Assembly (NCBI GenBank): GCA_021432635.1
Contig: MU270018.1
Location: forward strand, 379,579 to 443,578
Direction of reading: 5' to 3'
Length of the DNA stretch: 64,000 bases
Source: Thozetella sp. PMI_491
Lineage: Eukaryota; Ascomycota; Sordariomycetes; Chaetosphaeriales; Chaetosphaeriaceae
In this document: piece after piece, positions 47,029 through 58,348 of the stretch
Numbering within the stretch: the first letter of the stretch is position 1
Layout: each line of letters starts with the position of its first letter
The notes under the pieces: model-generated
Databases searched by the model: none
What the model was told of the DNA's origin: nothing
The model's input: only the letters and a program-made list of their open reading frames with translations
Program-made: the position numbers and the translations under genes

Positions 47029-48643
47029 ATGTCGGCTGACGACCAGGCTTTTCTCGACACTGTTAGTACTCCGCTGCTGCCCAAGCGGGCATCCCCCCCG
47101 GCATCTCCGAATGACGAGCCCGTTCCCCGCAAGGGGACTGTTTGACTGACGCGCCCGTGATCTAGCTGTCGTCCGTGATACCCAGTGACATCAAGCGGTA
47201 CTCGGGTGAGGTCGCCGAGTTTGTCGAAAAGAACCTCGACAAGGCCTCAGACATTCTCAGAGAGTCCCTTTCTGCCTACACATGGATACCCGACGTCATC
47301 CGTCCGCAGCCGCGGCCTCCGGCCCCCATCCTCGTGGTGCCCACGTCGGCTTGGGAGCGCATGCAGAGCTGGGTCGATAGGCACAAGTTTCTCACCGGAG
47401 TGGTAGTGGTGGCCGCGGGGACAGTAGCCTATAGGACCTACAGGAGCAGCAAGTTTGGCCGCAAGACGCGCCGCGCAAAGCGAGCCCGCAGCGGCGGTCG
47501 CCAGGAGGTGGTCGTCATCGCCGGGTCGCCCACTCTTCCCTTGACGAGGTCGCTGTCGCTTGACTTGGAGAGGAAAGGATTTATCGTGTTCATCGTCGCG
47601 AGCAGCCCCGAGGACGAGGTCATGATTCAGCATCTAGCGCGGCCTGATATCAGGCCGCTGAGCCTCGACATCACCGATGTAAGTTTCTTCCCGCCTCCTC
47701 CCTGGCCCCAGGCCACCTTTCTCACCGGCCACAGCCTCCCAACGCTGGCTCCTCGCTCGAGAGGTTCGCGCAGTACCTGCAAGCGCCACACTCGGCCGTG
47801 CCCAGGGCGAAAGCCCACTTCCTCGAATTCAAAGGGGTCATCCTCATCCCCTCACTGAGCTACCAGACCTCCCCGATCGCGACCATTCCGCCCTCGAGCT
47901 TTGCCGACCTGTTCAACACGCACCTCCTCCACCCGATCCTCACCATACAAGCCTTCCTACCGCTGCTGACCACTCGGCTCAGCGCAGCCGGAGACAAGGC
48001 GAGCCCCAGAGTGCTCGTCTTCACACCGTCCATAATATCCTCTATTAACCCGCCCTTCCACGCTCCAGAAGCCACCGTCTGCTCTGCACTCTCGGCCTTC
48101 ACCGAGGTCCTGACTGCCGAGCTGCGACCGCTGGCCATCCCTGTTACCCACATCCAGCTGGGCACCTTCGATTTTACTGGCTTTACCCCCGCGACCAGCG
48201 CCCGGAGAGAACAAGGCCTTCTCACGGGGGCGGACGGGAGCGAGCCTCTGCAGTGGCCCGAGTCTGCGCGCCAGGTCTATGGCCGCAACTTTGTTAGCCA
48301 GTCGAGCTCCGCCATCAGCGCAGGCCGCATCCGGGGTATGCGCGGTAGCTCTCTTCGAGACCTCCACAATGCCGTGTTCGACGTCATCGACGGCTCTAAC
48401 AAGAGCGATGTCGTGCGCATCGGCCTCGGCGCGAGCGTATATGGCTTCGTCGGACGGTGGGTGCCGCGCGGCCTTGTCGCATGGATGATGGGTATCCGAA
48501 AGGTCGATGAGCTGTCGACATGGCAGTCGAGCCTCGCTAGCAGCCCAAAGTCGACGGGTAGTGACTGCGGCTCAGGGTCACAGGACTTTGTCGCAGTGCC
48601 CCTCGAGCACGTTGGGGATGCCCATGTCTGGAAGGAGGGCTAA
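47029..48643 (+). CDS. DUF1776 (SDR-like) fungal protein
   Basis: Exons 47029-47061, 47166-47678 and 47735-48643 give 484 aa. Joined N-terminus MSADDQAFLDT-LSSVIPSDIKRYSGEVAEFVEKNLDKASD; a hydrophobic segment (FLTGVVVVAAGTVAYRTY) probably spans a membrane. Then comes a Rossmann-like core: VVVIAGSPTLPLTRSLSLDLERKGFIVFIV, PDIRPLSLDITD-PPNAGSSLERF, FLEFKGVILIPSL and a large C-terminal part with FTPSIISSINPPFHAPEATV and AELRPLAIPVTHIQLGTFD. These match the fungal DUF1776 family, which is related to short-chain dehydrogenases but of unproven activity; the usual YxxxK catalytic pair is not evident. Splicing from LDITD to PPNAG is strongly supported by continuity. Function and location are not established. 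Confidence 0.85.
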
Positions 48644-48994
48644 GCGCCCACCTGTCGTGACCTGCACATGAAGCTGTTGGCAGTATTGATGTACATAGTC
48701 GCTTTTAGGCACGGGGGATTGTAACGACACCTCACTCCTCTGTAGACGCTTCACGACCATATAATGGACATAGGCAACGACTGATGCCATGCTAGCGCTC
48801 TTGCTCTACCGAAATAGAACATCATGATGACAGTAATCTCAGTTGCTACTCTGAGCCTGCGTGACTGTGACCGGACATGCCGGTACGTTCCGTGACGTAG
48901 CCGGAGACACCGCGGCCCATCTTGCGGATGTCGTGATCATGGTATCATGCCCTCTAACCTGAACGCCAAAGCCGACCTGGAAGCTATTGCACTC
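48644..48994. other. convergent 3' intergenic region
   Basis: 351 bp between the stops of the DUF1776 gene and YTH1. Nothing else seen. Confidence 0.5.
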
Positions 48995-49720
48995 TCAATG
49001 ATGCTTACCCCGAAACCTACCACCTTTGCCTCGCCACCTTCCGCCCCGTCCAAACCGGTCCTTCCCGCCGCCCTGACGGTCGTGGCCGCCCCTGTCTCCC
49101 CCTCTGTCACGGTCTCTCCTGTCCGAGACGCTGTCGGTATCCCGGTCGCGTTCCTCCTCGCGGATCAGACCGGGCTCCTCCTCGACCTTGTCCTCTTTCG
49201 GCCGCGGCTTCTCAAGGTCCTTCTCAGCCGTCCACTTGGGATGCGCGCCGTCCTTGCACGTTCTACCCTCGGGGCAAAAACCAGCCAAGAAACAGGGGCA
49301 GATCTTGCGGCGCACGTGTTTCTTGTCGCAGCGCGGGCCGAGCGGGCAGAAGCCACGCTCGTAGTGCGGGCAGGGTGGGAGCTTGGATTGAGGGTCGATG
49401 TGGAGGTAAAGGCATTCGTCACCGTTGCTGCAGTAGCCATTCCGAACGAAGAAGTTACACTCGGGCATCTTGCGTAGGTTGTACTCGTGCAAGAACTCGC
49501 ACGAGTCACCCTTCTTGCAGAGTCCTCGCAGCCAATGCTTGCACACGAGGCTGCCGAAGCCACCATCCCTCCTGTTGGACGTTTCTTTTTGCTGCGATGC
49601 TGGAACGCCATGCTGGTAGGTCTTTTGGAGGAATGGCGTGAAGGAGAAGGTGTGCGCGACTGTCTGGTGGGCAAGCATTTGCTGCGCGAGCTGCGATGGT
49701 GTCGCAGTGGCGGCCGCCAT
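48995..49720 (-). CDS. YTH1: CCCH zinc-finger protein Yth1 (CPSF30), pre-mRNA 3'-end processing
   Basis: Single exon, 241 aa. Start [14 protein letters not shown], then the fungal Yth1 motif [14 protein letters not shown]. Four C3H fingers follow: C60-C68-C74-H78 ([18 protein letters not shown]), C88-C97-C103-H107, C117-C125-C131-H135, and C141/C143-C149-C155-H160. They correspond to fingers 2-5 of yeast Yth1 and human CPSF30. The expected first finger, between TYQHG and VCKHWL, is missing: only about 20 Ser/Gln/Gly-rich residues without Cys or His pairs stand there. The C-terminus is a long Glu/Arg/Asp/Gly-rich tail not found in yeast. The family is a core subunit of the cleavage and polyadenylation factor and recognises the AAUAAA-type signal. 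No intron that could hide the missing finger is evident. Confidence 0.93.
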   Translation of the reverse strand: MAAATATPSQLAQQMLAHQTVAHTFSFTPFLQKTYQHGVPASQQKETSNRRDGGFGSLVCKHWLRGLCKKGDSCEFLHEYNLRKMPECNFFVRNGYCSNGDECLYLHIDPQSKLPPCPHYERGFCPLGPRCDKKHVRRKICPCFLAGFCPEGRTCKDGAHPKWTAEKDLEKPRPKEDKVEEEPGLIREEERDRDTDSVSDRRDRDRGGDRGGHDRQGGGKDRFGRGGRWRGKGGRFRGKHH

Positions 49721-50203
49721 TTCGTTGTGAGGACGCAGGTCGCACCTGCAAAGATTTTTGTAGAGCGTGCAGTAGATCGATTACACTAGTATCTCTTGTA
49801 TCGCAAGTAGTCCTAGAGGTGGGGACGCTGCCGCGTTCTCATCGGTATGTCGCGAGAATGTTGCGAGATGTGTTTGCTGTGGAGTTGAGTTGCAATAATG
49901 CTTGAGCTTCCAAGGTGAAAGGAAGGTGCTAGGCTCACCTGGAATCGCCAAGGTCAGTAGCCAATCAGGTGATTTTTGACGTGCCTCGGCTTGTATTACC
50001 CGAGCTCATCCTTGGGGCTACCCGCGGGGAAGGCGCCTGGGGTACAGTAGCTTCGATTCTCTCCTAGAAACCTCTCCTCTTTCACTTACAATTCATTTTT
50101 GTACTCCGTCTTGCCCCAACCCTATATATATCTCGTGGCCTTTATAATCGACGACAGCATCCTCTTTGGCCGACTAATTCCTCTGTGAAGCCGAATCGCC
50201 AGC
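49721..50203. other. divergent promoter region of YTH1 and the MDR gene
   Basis: 483 bp between two start codons that face away from each other. A TATATATAT-like stretch lies near 50123-50131, about 75 bp before the right-hand gene. No gene. Confidence 0.45.
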
Positions 50204-51400
50204 ATGCGGGGCATCCAGGTATCCAAGTACGTCCAGGTGAGTGATCGACCCAACTGCTGGTGCTGCGATCTCAACTAAAACATTCTTCTTGTGCCCGGAT
50301 GTAGGGACCAAGCGACCTCAAAGTCTCTGATATCCCGGATCCACAGCCCAAGCCAGACCAGTATCTGGTAGCTATCCATGCTACCGCGAGCAATTTCTTT
50401 GACATCCTCCAGACACAGGGCAAATATCAGACTCAACCTCGTAAGAAAACAGCTGACCAGGCATGTGCGGAGCGTTTCTGATAATGTCCCTTCAGCATTT
50501 CCGTGGGTATCTGGCTTTGAGTTTGCCGGCATCGTTCTAGCGACGCCGTCGAACTCATCCAACCCAAAATACCCAGTGGGTAGCAAGGTCTTCGGAGGAA
50601 CCCAGGGCGCGTATGCGACCAAGATTGCCGTGAAAGAAGTGGAGATTCTCCCGGTCCCGAAGGGCTGGTCATTCGAGGACGCTGCCGGGCTGTATGTCAC
50701 GGCGCCCACAAGCTACGGCGGCCTCGTGGTGCGAGCGGGCGTCAAAGCAGGGGATTACGTGCTGGTCCATGCCGCCGCCGGAGGAGTGGGCCTAGCTGCG
50801 GTGCAGAGTACGCCACCCCAAGGTTGCCCTACTCTCGTATGATATGTTCCAATACTTACAACATAAACAGTCGCCAAGGCTTTCGGGGCCACCGTCATCG
50901 CGACCGCTGGCACCCCCCGCAAACTAGAGGTCGCCAAGGCGTACGGAGCAGACCATGTGGTTGATTACCGAGACGACAAGTGGCCCGATATTGTGAAGAA
51001 GCTGACGCCGAAAGGCAGGGGCGTGGACATTGTGTACGACCCTGTCGGCCTGGTTGACAAGAGCACAAAATGTATCGCCTGGAACGGTCGCATCCTGGTC
51101 ATTGGCTTCGCTGCAGGCAGCATTGAGAAGGTGGCCATGAACAAGGTCCTCCTCAAGAACATAAGCATCGTCGGGCTTTTCTGGGGCCAGTACGCGATCA
51201 AAGAAAGGGAGACGATCCCCAAAGTGTGGGAGGGACTCATGAAGCTGATCGCGGAGGGCAAGTTCAGGGGAACCGTGTTTACAGATAAGGAATTCGTGGG
51301 ACTGGAGTCTGTCCCGGATGCTCTGGTGGCCCTAGGAAACCGGGACACGTGGGGCAAGGTTGTTGTCAAGGTTCCGCAGGGAAGCCAGAGCAAGCTGTAG
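50204..51400 (+). CDS. quinone oxidoreductase-like medium-chain dehydrogenase/reductase
   Basis: Exons 50204-50236, 50305-50440, 50496-50807 and 50871-51400 give 336 aa. The joined protein runs MRGIQVSKYVQ-GPSDLKVSDIP, HATASNFFDILQTQGKYQTQP-PFPWVSGFEFAGIV (GroES-like domain), YVLVHAAAGGVGLAAVQ-IAKAFGATVIAT (Rossmann fold with the AAGGVG dinucleotide motif) and IVGLFWGQYAIKERE. Zinc ligands of classical alcohol dehydrogenases are absent, so it belongs to the zinc-free QOR/Zta1 branch, using NADPH to reduce quinones or enones, probably in the cytosol. A plus-strand AATAAA at 51434-51439, 34 nt past the stop, may be the polyadenylation signal. All four exons keep phase; the model is firm, the substrate is not. 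Confidence 0.92.
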
Positions 51401-52064
51401 ATTCACATGTATCAACAGGTATCATGTCAGGATAATAAATTTGAGGTTGGTTTGGAATCCGCGGCCAACCTGACCTCTTGTTGCTCACCTCTTGGCACAC
51501 GGGAGCGCAGGATGCATGACTGCAGTAATACTGGTGGTACACAAGGATCTCGCTTGACTCAGGGGTTCTCGGGTGGCTCGCGGAGCGGGCCAAACTGGGT
51601 TAGGGTTCACGCGGGTCAACTGTAGCCCCTGACCGGCCATCCCGAGGCTCTGGAATCTTGTCGACCCCTCCATCCACACACGCGCAGGCTAGAACAGAGC
51701 AGACCCCGATTTCGCGAGACCCCCCCTTAGCAGCTTAGAAAGCAACGTCAACTCGCACCCACCCGCTCCGCCTTTGTGGAATCACACTACCAGCAACGGG
51801 GGGAAGAGATAGAGAAGGGTCTCGAAATCGGATCGAAGTCGGCCTTGTTTCTAGCTTCCACACGCATAAAGACGGGCCCTGAAACTAGCCCCCTCCATCT
51901 TCCTCCTCCGAAAGCGCCAAAAAAAAGTCGCCAAGCTGTTTTCCTCATTCTTTCGACGAAGCCTCCGCTCCGGCGCCACTGGATTTTCAGTCGCCGCAAC
52001 TGCAGCAGTTATCAAGACGAATAGCACCGCTTCGAGCGAGATCAATACACTGGGAAAGAGAAGC
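51401..52064. other. intergenic region before thioredoxin reductase
   Basis: 664 bp: 3' end of the MDR gene (AATAAA 51434-51439) and promoter/leader of TRR1. No other feature seen. Confidence 0.45.
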
Positions 52065-53216
52065 ATGCACAACAAAGTCGTTATCATCGGCTCCGGGCCG
52101 GCCGCCCACACGGCGGCCGTGTACCTCGCCCGCGCCGAGCTGAAGCGTACGTCCCTACCCCTCTTCGCGCCCCGTTGCCTCCCGGCTTGAGGACCTTGCG
52201 GTCGAGCTCAAGCGCATCATGGATGCGAAGGCTGATAAGGCTCTAGCCATACTCTATGAGGGCTTCCTTGCCAATGGCATCGCCGCCGGCGGCCAGCTGA
52301 CGACCACGACCGACGTCGAGAACTTCCCCGGCTTCCCCGACGGCATCATGGGCCAGGAGCTGATGGACAAGATGAAGGCGCAGTCGGAGCGCTTCGGCAC
52401 CCAGGTCATCGCCGAGACCGTGGGCAAGCTGGACCTCTCGGCTCGGCCGTTCAAGTACTCGACCGAGTGGTCCCCAGAAGAGTACCACACTGCCGACGCC
52501 ATTATCATCGCCACCGGCGCGTCCGCCCGGCGCCTGGGTCTGCCTGGTGAGGACACCTACTGGCAGAATGGCATCTCGGCGTGCGCTGTGTGCGATGGTG
52601 CCGTGCCCATCTTCCGCAACAAGCCTCTCGTCGTCATCGGCGGTGGCGACTCCGCCGCCGAGGAGGCCATGTTCCTCACCAAGTACGGCAGCCACGTGAC
52701 GGTGCTCGTGCGGAGGGATAAGCTGCGCGCCAGCAACATCATGGCCAAGCGGCTGCTCAGCAACAAAAAGATCACGGTGCGGTACAACACGGTAGGTGTC
52801 GAGGTCAAAGGTGGCGACAACGGGCTCATGAGCCACATGGTCATCAAGAACGTTAGCTCCGGCACCGAGGAGACGATCGAGGCCAACGGCCTATTCTATG
52901 CCATTGGCCACGACCCGGCGACCACTCTTGTCAAGGGCCAGCTCGATACGGACGAGGACGGATATGTGCTCACCAAGCCCGGTACGACGCTGACCAGCGT
53001 CGAGGGCGTGTTCGCCGCGGGCGATGTCCAAGACAAGAAGTACCGACAGGCCATCACCAGTGCAGGTAAGTCGTGTCTGCGCTTTCTTGTCTCTTTTAGG
53101 TATGAGCTAACTCAACTCTAGGATCTGGATGCATGGCGGCGCTCGAGGCTGAGAAGTTCTTGGCGGAGAACGAAGAGACAGAGGACCAAGGCGAGGCTAA
53201 GAAGGGTAGTCTCTAA
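52065..53216 (+). CDS. TRR1: thioredoxin reductase (NADPH), low-Mr type
   Basis: Exons 52065-52146, 52247-53065 and 53122-53216 give 331 aa. FAD-binding [18 protein letters not shown] opens the protein; the first splice gives [29 protein letters not shown]-binding [10 protein letters not shown], second FAD motif [11 protein letters not shown] and the redox pair Cys140-Ala-Val-Cys143 ([11 protein letters not shown]) are all in place. The last exon adds [13 protein letters not shown] and an acidic tail. It transfers electrons from NADPH to thioredoxin, keeping cytosolic redox balance. Length matches fungal Trr1 (yeast 319 aa) plus the tail. The frame upstream of 52247 is open for 28 bases, but only splicing from 52146 restores the conserved N-terminus. 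Confidence 0.96.
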
Positions 53217-53912
53217 ACAACAACGACACTGATGGATATACCGTCTCTTCTAATGAAGAAGCGCATTCTTGTTACATAGATTCTGCAGAATCGATAGACC
53301 CATAGAGATATCTTTTGCTTGGTTTGCGGCATCTGACTTGATCCTCAGCACCCTTGTGATATGTAGGTAAGTGTCACGGCGCTGGCGGCGATGAACTGGA
53401 TCTGTAGCCGTGTGTATTTAAACGCACAAAATACTAAGCTAAAGAGAGTAAGAAGGTAAATGGAAGCTACAGATCTAGATGGATGGATATAGTGGTCAAC
53501 TGGGCTACTATATCACGTGGATGCAAACGAGTGGTTGCAAACGAACGAGTGTGTGTAACGCGTGGGGATGGTCCTGGGCCATCACAGTAAGCAGATCAGG
53601 AAGGCGTGATGGGGTAATGGCCAGCTTCCTCCAATGCAAGGTAGCTGCTATTTTGGTTTGTCGATCGAACCTACTGATGGCTTCATCTCAACAAAAGGCA
53701 TTTGCATCGTTGTTAGCGTCGAACTATCGTGCCCACCTGCCCCATACTCTCTCTCCCTTAACCTCTTTCTTCCTCTCTCTCCTTGCGAGAAATTATCTTT
53801 CACCCTCCTCAATCCCCCAAAGTATTCCCAGGTTTCCTCCTTGTCGTCAAGACGGCTCACAGACTACAACAACTCGAACCAGGTTTCTTCGCTTCACTCA
53901 ACTTGCATCAGA
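53217..53912. other. intergenic region
   Basis: 696 bp between TRR1 and the small Tyr-rich gene. The last 170 bp are strongly pyrimidine-rich, as in promoters and leaders of highly expressed mould genes. An ACGCGT occurs near 53558. No gene. Confidence 0.45.
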
Positions 53913-54291
53913 ATGTCTGACCGCAGCTTCACCTACAAGAGCTCTGGTGTTAACAAAGAGGTGAAGATACAAATATTCAGACACCACCGGTGGTGACAAT
54001 CTCCATGGTATAGCTGACACATGAGCACTAAGGGCAATCACTACTGCGCCCGCGACTACGGTAACGGGTCCAACGCCTACCACTACTCCAACCAGTTGGA
54101 CTACTGCTCCTATCCTTAGCAACTAGGCGAGCTGACAGAACCGCAGGGACAGATCCTACTACTATTCGAACTCGAACGGTAGCACGTACTACAACAATGG
54201 CAATGGAGGTTCGACCTATACCTCGCCGTCTGGTTCCACGCGACATTCCAACTCGGGGAGCGGCAACTCGGGGCGCCAGGGCAAGAAGTAG
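53913..54291 (+). CDS. small Tyr/Asn/Ser/Gly-rich conserved protein, 84 aa
   Basis: Three tiny exons, 53913-53960, 54033-54094 and 54147-54291, too short to stand out individually. Joined protein: MSDRSFTYKSSGVNKE, then GNHYCARDYGNGSNAYHYSN, then QDRSYYYSNSNGSTYYNNGNGG, STYTSPSGSTRHSNSGSGN and a basic end GRQGKK. Introns are 72 and 52 nt. I recall similar short proteins with the GNHYCARDY block from many filamentous ascomycetes, annotated only as hypothetical. It has one Cys and His near each other, no signal peptide and no membrane segment; composition resembles low-complexity, phase-separating sequence. The pyrimidine-rich leader points to good expression. Role unknown. Confidence 0.8.
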
Positions 54292-54638
54292 ATACTCAAC
54301 CTGACCTTGATGACGTACGATGGTGTCGGGAGCAGCTTCAGACACGGCAAATAGCTTTGGAGTCATCCAACGTGGAGGTTTGAGAGGATGATGGCTACAA
54401 GGGCTCGTTGTACTCTACAGGTAGAATCTAGATAGTGCTGAGGCACTGATTCTGCAGCCCCCGCCGTATTTACTACAAAACCCATTTCATACATGGCTAA
54501 ACGATAGTGACCAGATACTTATTCAAGTCTTACAAGGTGATCTACGGTGTGGTGGGTATAATGGGAACAAAAAAGGACCCGAACTCCATATGCTTCATAC
54601 CCATCCCGTTTGACCCATGCCGCCCCAGGCGCTCCGCT
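54292..54638. other. convergent 3' intergenic region
   Basis: 347 bp between the small gene and WSS1, tail to tail. Nothing else seen. Confidence 0.45.
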
Positions 54639-55931
54639 TCATCTAGAGCTGTTCTTCATTACCCCACAGACCGAGCAAGTCCACCACTGTCTTTCCATCA
54701 GCTTTCCGCAGAACGAGCATTGCCAGGTCTCCAGCCCCGGTGGCACAGGAGGTGCCTCGAAGGTCCTGAGTTCCCTCGCCTTCGTTGGTTTCTTGGTTGA
54801 GGGTCTTGATGGGCTTGCCGTCAGGTCGACTACCTCTCGCGGCCGCTTCCCTGGCTTCTCTACCTTCTCTGTACCGCAAGCATCACAGCTGAGGAAGTTT
54901 GGTTCGTTGATCAAGGTACAGACGCCACATGTCCAGCTGTCAGCTGGCACGGCCAATTCTGATGCTGCCGGTTTCGCCTCCGGGGGAGCCGCGGTCGACG
55001 ATTCACCTTTGTTTGTCAGTGGTCCTGCCGTAACGTCATCGTCGACAAACACCCCCCCGCCGCTGCCAGATGGGTTCTCGGCACTGGGCGGAACATAGCT
55101 GCTGCCGTATTTCGCCTTTTCGTCCTCCTGCACCAACTCCCACAGCGCTTGCGCGATGGCCGCCTCATTCGCTGCGTCTTCCTCGGCCTGGGTCCGGAAC
55201 CCGTTCCTTATCGCATTGTCCGAGATCTCCTGGATTTCTCTGTCGTTGTGGGTGGTATTCCCGCATCCCTGCAGCGCCCTATTCCGTCGCTCGGCCGCCG
55301 TTGCTATCACGCGGCGAATGTCCGATCCAGGCCGCGGGACGGCACCACCGAGTCTCTGGCCGGAGCCTTTGTTCATGTCGCGCCGCCTCTCGGCCTGGGC
55401 TCGTGCTAGACGACGGGCCTCACTCATAGGTATGTTGCGGCCGCCGAGGCGGTGACCTTCAGAGAGGAAGCCCTCACCCGTGTAGCCCTTCAGAGCCAGG
55501 CCCTCATGTTCGTCACGCAGCTGGTTCCAGAGCGCGTGAAACTTGGCGTCGTGCGGACCATGCACGATATGTGACAGCTCATGCAGCATCGTGTCGGTGA
55601 CCTGCTCGATCGGCAGGAACAGGCTGCGGTCACTGGGATACCGCAGCCGTAAGAGGATCTTCTGGCCTTTGTTGACGTTGAGACCTGCCGCGCGTTGTTA
55701 ACTCCACCGACTATTCGAGGCGGGGGCAGGAAGGGCTCCCTGGCCAGCCTTACCGAGCAGGTTTTGCTGGTCCGGGTAGAACTCGGCCAGCTCCCCTACC
55801 TTCCATCCCCGAGCCCGCATGATGGGCTTCACCAGGGAGGCGATCTTTTTCAGCATATGCAGGGCATCTTTCTCGCGAGGAAAATTCTGCAGGTGCGAGT
55901 AATTCAACACCAAGGTGTCGTGCTCGGGCAT
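54639..55931 (-). CDS. WSS1: Wss1-type DNA-protein-crosslink metalloprotease (WLM domain)
   Basis: Exons 55931-55754 and 55684-54639 give 407 aa; the 69-nt intron joins DQQNLLG to LNVNKGQKILLRLR. The WLM domain (about 1-150) contains YSHLQNFPREKDAL, RGWKVGELAEF and the zinc site HELSHIVHGPHD (His94, Glu95, His98, His104). After a long charged linker (SEARRLARAQAERRR) come two RanBP2-type zinc fingers (WTCGVC-CDACG and WQCSFC-CSVCG), with a SUMO-interacting motif REVVDLT between them. This combination is that of Wss1, which degrades proteins covalently trapped on DNA in a SUMO- and Cdc48-dependent way. The start was set at the ATG of MPEHD; upstream in-frame sequence has no ATG. Confidence 0.94.
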
Positions 55932-58348
55932 CTTGATTTGTCTCACAGCGGCCCCTGTGCGTGCATACGATGAGAAGCCGACAGAGGGCTAGTAACCCGA
56001 AGGTGTTTTGGATCGGAACTCTGCTACAGACGGAAAGGGAAGACGAGGAGGACAAGTCGAAGAGAAGGGTGAAGAGAGGTAGTGCCCAACGAACCATCTA
56101 GAATGTGCGCTCTTGGCACCGAGCATGCTGTAAGCCTGGCCACGCGAGCTCGGGGCAACTACTCGCCTTTGCTGAGTGGTCGCGGTGTTTGCCGCGTCAT
56201 TGTCTTTGCCTGACGTTGGCAAACCCGGGAGCTTGGAGAAGGAAGGTGGGGTACTTGCTAGCTCGCCTCGGCCACTTACAAATGCCGCGGGGTGGGTGGG
56301 ACGCGCCTTCTCGAAGAAGCGCTATAGGCTTCGACACCTTTGCCTCACCGAGACATTCTGCCCTACATAGTAGACTTTCCCATCTACAATGCAACCCCTA
56401 TTCCTCTGTTTGTTAGCGTGAGAGTCATTAAACAGCAACTGTTTTCACATTTACGAACATAGGCCATACCTAAGCGTGGTGATTGACCCATATACAGGGG
56501 TCTTACAACGCCACTTGTGAGCCAAAAAGGCTAGCGACGAACCCAGAATGGCCACTGGCTCTTAAGCCTCATCGTAAGGCTACAATGGACCAAGTAACAC
56601 ACAAACAAACACAATCGCCATTGGACCTTCGGGCACTTTCAAGCGTTTGACTGTAACCGAAGCCCTTTCTCCCACGTATGCAGCTCTATACCTCGGAAAG
56701 TGTCCTTTTTTTTTTATCGAACTCGCTCGGCCATGCCCGTCCTGTGCTACTCGTGCGCCGCCCGGGAAGCCACGAGAGGATTAAATCTACCATATGGCGA
56801 TCGCCGGCCAACGAGCAGGTTAACCTGGCCATGACCGATATGGCGAACGAGGCAATTTCGAGAAGCTTGCATGGTTTTTATTTGTACCTTGTGCCGGGAG
56901 CGAGACTGAGTGGGCGAGCGCATAAAGTGGGAGCCCCTGATCTCCGTTTGGTTGCACGACCAGCCTCGATTTGGTCTCGGCTTGGCATCCTTTGGTCTCA
57001 GTACAGGCTGTGCATGGCACCGAGTAGGTACTTTCTTTTCTCCGACGCGAGTTCTCCTGGGGTAGGATATCCTGCTTGGATGGACCGAGGCGCCTGCGCT
57101 CTGCGGTGCAACCATCTCATTTACTAGCGACAGCAGAGCCAAAAGGCGCAAAGTACTAGACACCCTATCACCGTAGGGCCGTTCACTTTATAAGAGACGG
57201 TCGACCTTCCTTGGCCGGGATGCTATGCCGTGGTCCAATTTAGAGAGGGTGACGACATTGCGACGCGACGGAGCCGCCGTGATGGTTCGGAACTTCAACG
57301 GCCCCAAAATGGGATGGCAGCTCAAGGCGGGTCAACGGGTTGCTCAGGCTTGGAAGTTGAAGGTAAGCTTTTTCCAAGCTCCGTTTCAAGTTGACAAGCT
57401 TTCGCGACAAGGTAGGAAGCGATTGGCGATGGCGGGGAAGCTGACTGCAGGGCCTGCCACTTACCACACGGACGTCGCCTTCAGGGGCTGCCTAACATAG
57501 CCGCCCTCAGCGAATGGGCAGTGCGGCTCTTGAGAGCTGGTCGGCATAGGGGGCCGCGTTAGCGGAGCCAGAAGGCCAGCAAAGCGGCACTGGTAGGATC
57601 GATTCGCTATCATTCTCCGTGGTGGCGGTCTGCTACCTTGAAATTGGGATAGCCAGCCAGCCACGACCGGGGGGGGGGACCCTACCCAGATTTCCCTCAG
57701 AAAGTCCTGGCCGCTGCTAATACGTGCAACACCATGGATGATCTACCGTCGTCTGTCTCGGCTCCTTGCCCGTAGTGATGCTGGAGCTTCCCTTCCCGAA
57801 CCTGGATGGCAGGACCCTTGCTCCTAGAGACCCACAGCGGCTTTCGAGTCCAAACCTGATTAACGGTGGCCGGTGGGTTCGCTCCAGGCCGTCCAAGTCA
57901 TATCCACGCACGCGGATGCTGCGCATGGGTGTATGGCAACCTCTTCTTGGCGACCCGACCTCAGTGCCGCGCCTTGATTGTGATAGGCCGCCGATTGTCC
58001 CCATGGGTATCTGTCACCGTGAAACGGCTGCCATGGGCACCAACACAATGCATTGAGTACCGAGGGCGCAGATCAAATGGCAGCCCGCAGCTGCCACCGA
58101 TCCCCTCTCTTCCACATGCCCTTTTATGCTTTCTATCCTCCAAGCCTCTCTTGGCTTGTTTTCTTCTCCCTCTCTTTCTCTCCCTTTCCTGTAGCCTTAT
58201 TCGTCTTTCCTTTACCTTGTACAAGAGTCTTGCCTTCCCCCCCCCTAGTCACTCCTTTCGCACCCCGGGGTCGCGAGCTCGTTTCTTCTGGACCTCTCTC
58301 TATTCTCTTCCTTGGTTGGGTCTTCTGCTCTATATACCGCTCGACATC
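55932..58348. other. intergenic region between WSS1 and aspartic protease
   Basis: 2.4 kb between divergent genes. A T-run near 56707, a G-run near 57672 and a pyrimidine-rich stretch at about 58125-58300 just before the protease start. The protease frame is open far upstream (to 57866) but upstream residues look random and the signal peptide fixes the start at 58349. No supported gene. Confidence 0.45.

Noticed and set aside
52219-52246. Upstream in-frame start for thioredoxin reductase
   Set aside because: It would lose the N-terminal FAD-binding motif, which the exon at 52065-52146 supplies in phase.
57866-58348. In-frame extension upstream of the aspartic protease
   Set aside because: The signal peptide begins at the ATG at 58349; upstream residues look like translated pyrimidine-rich leader.
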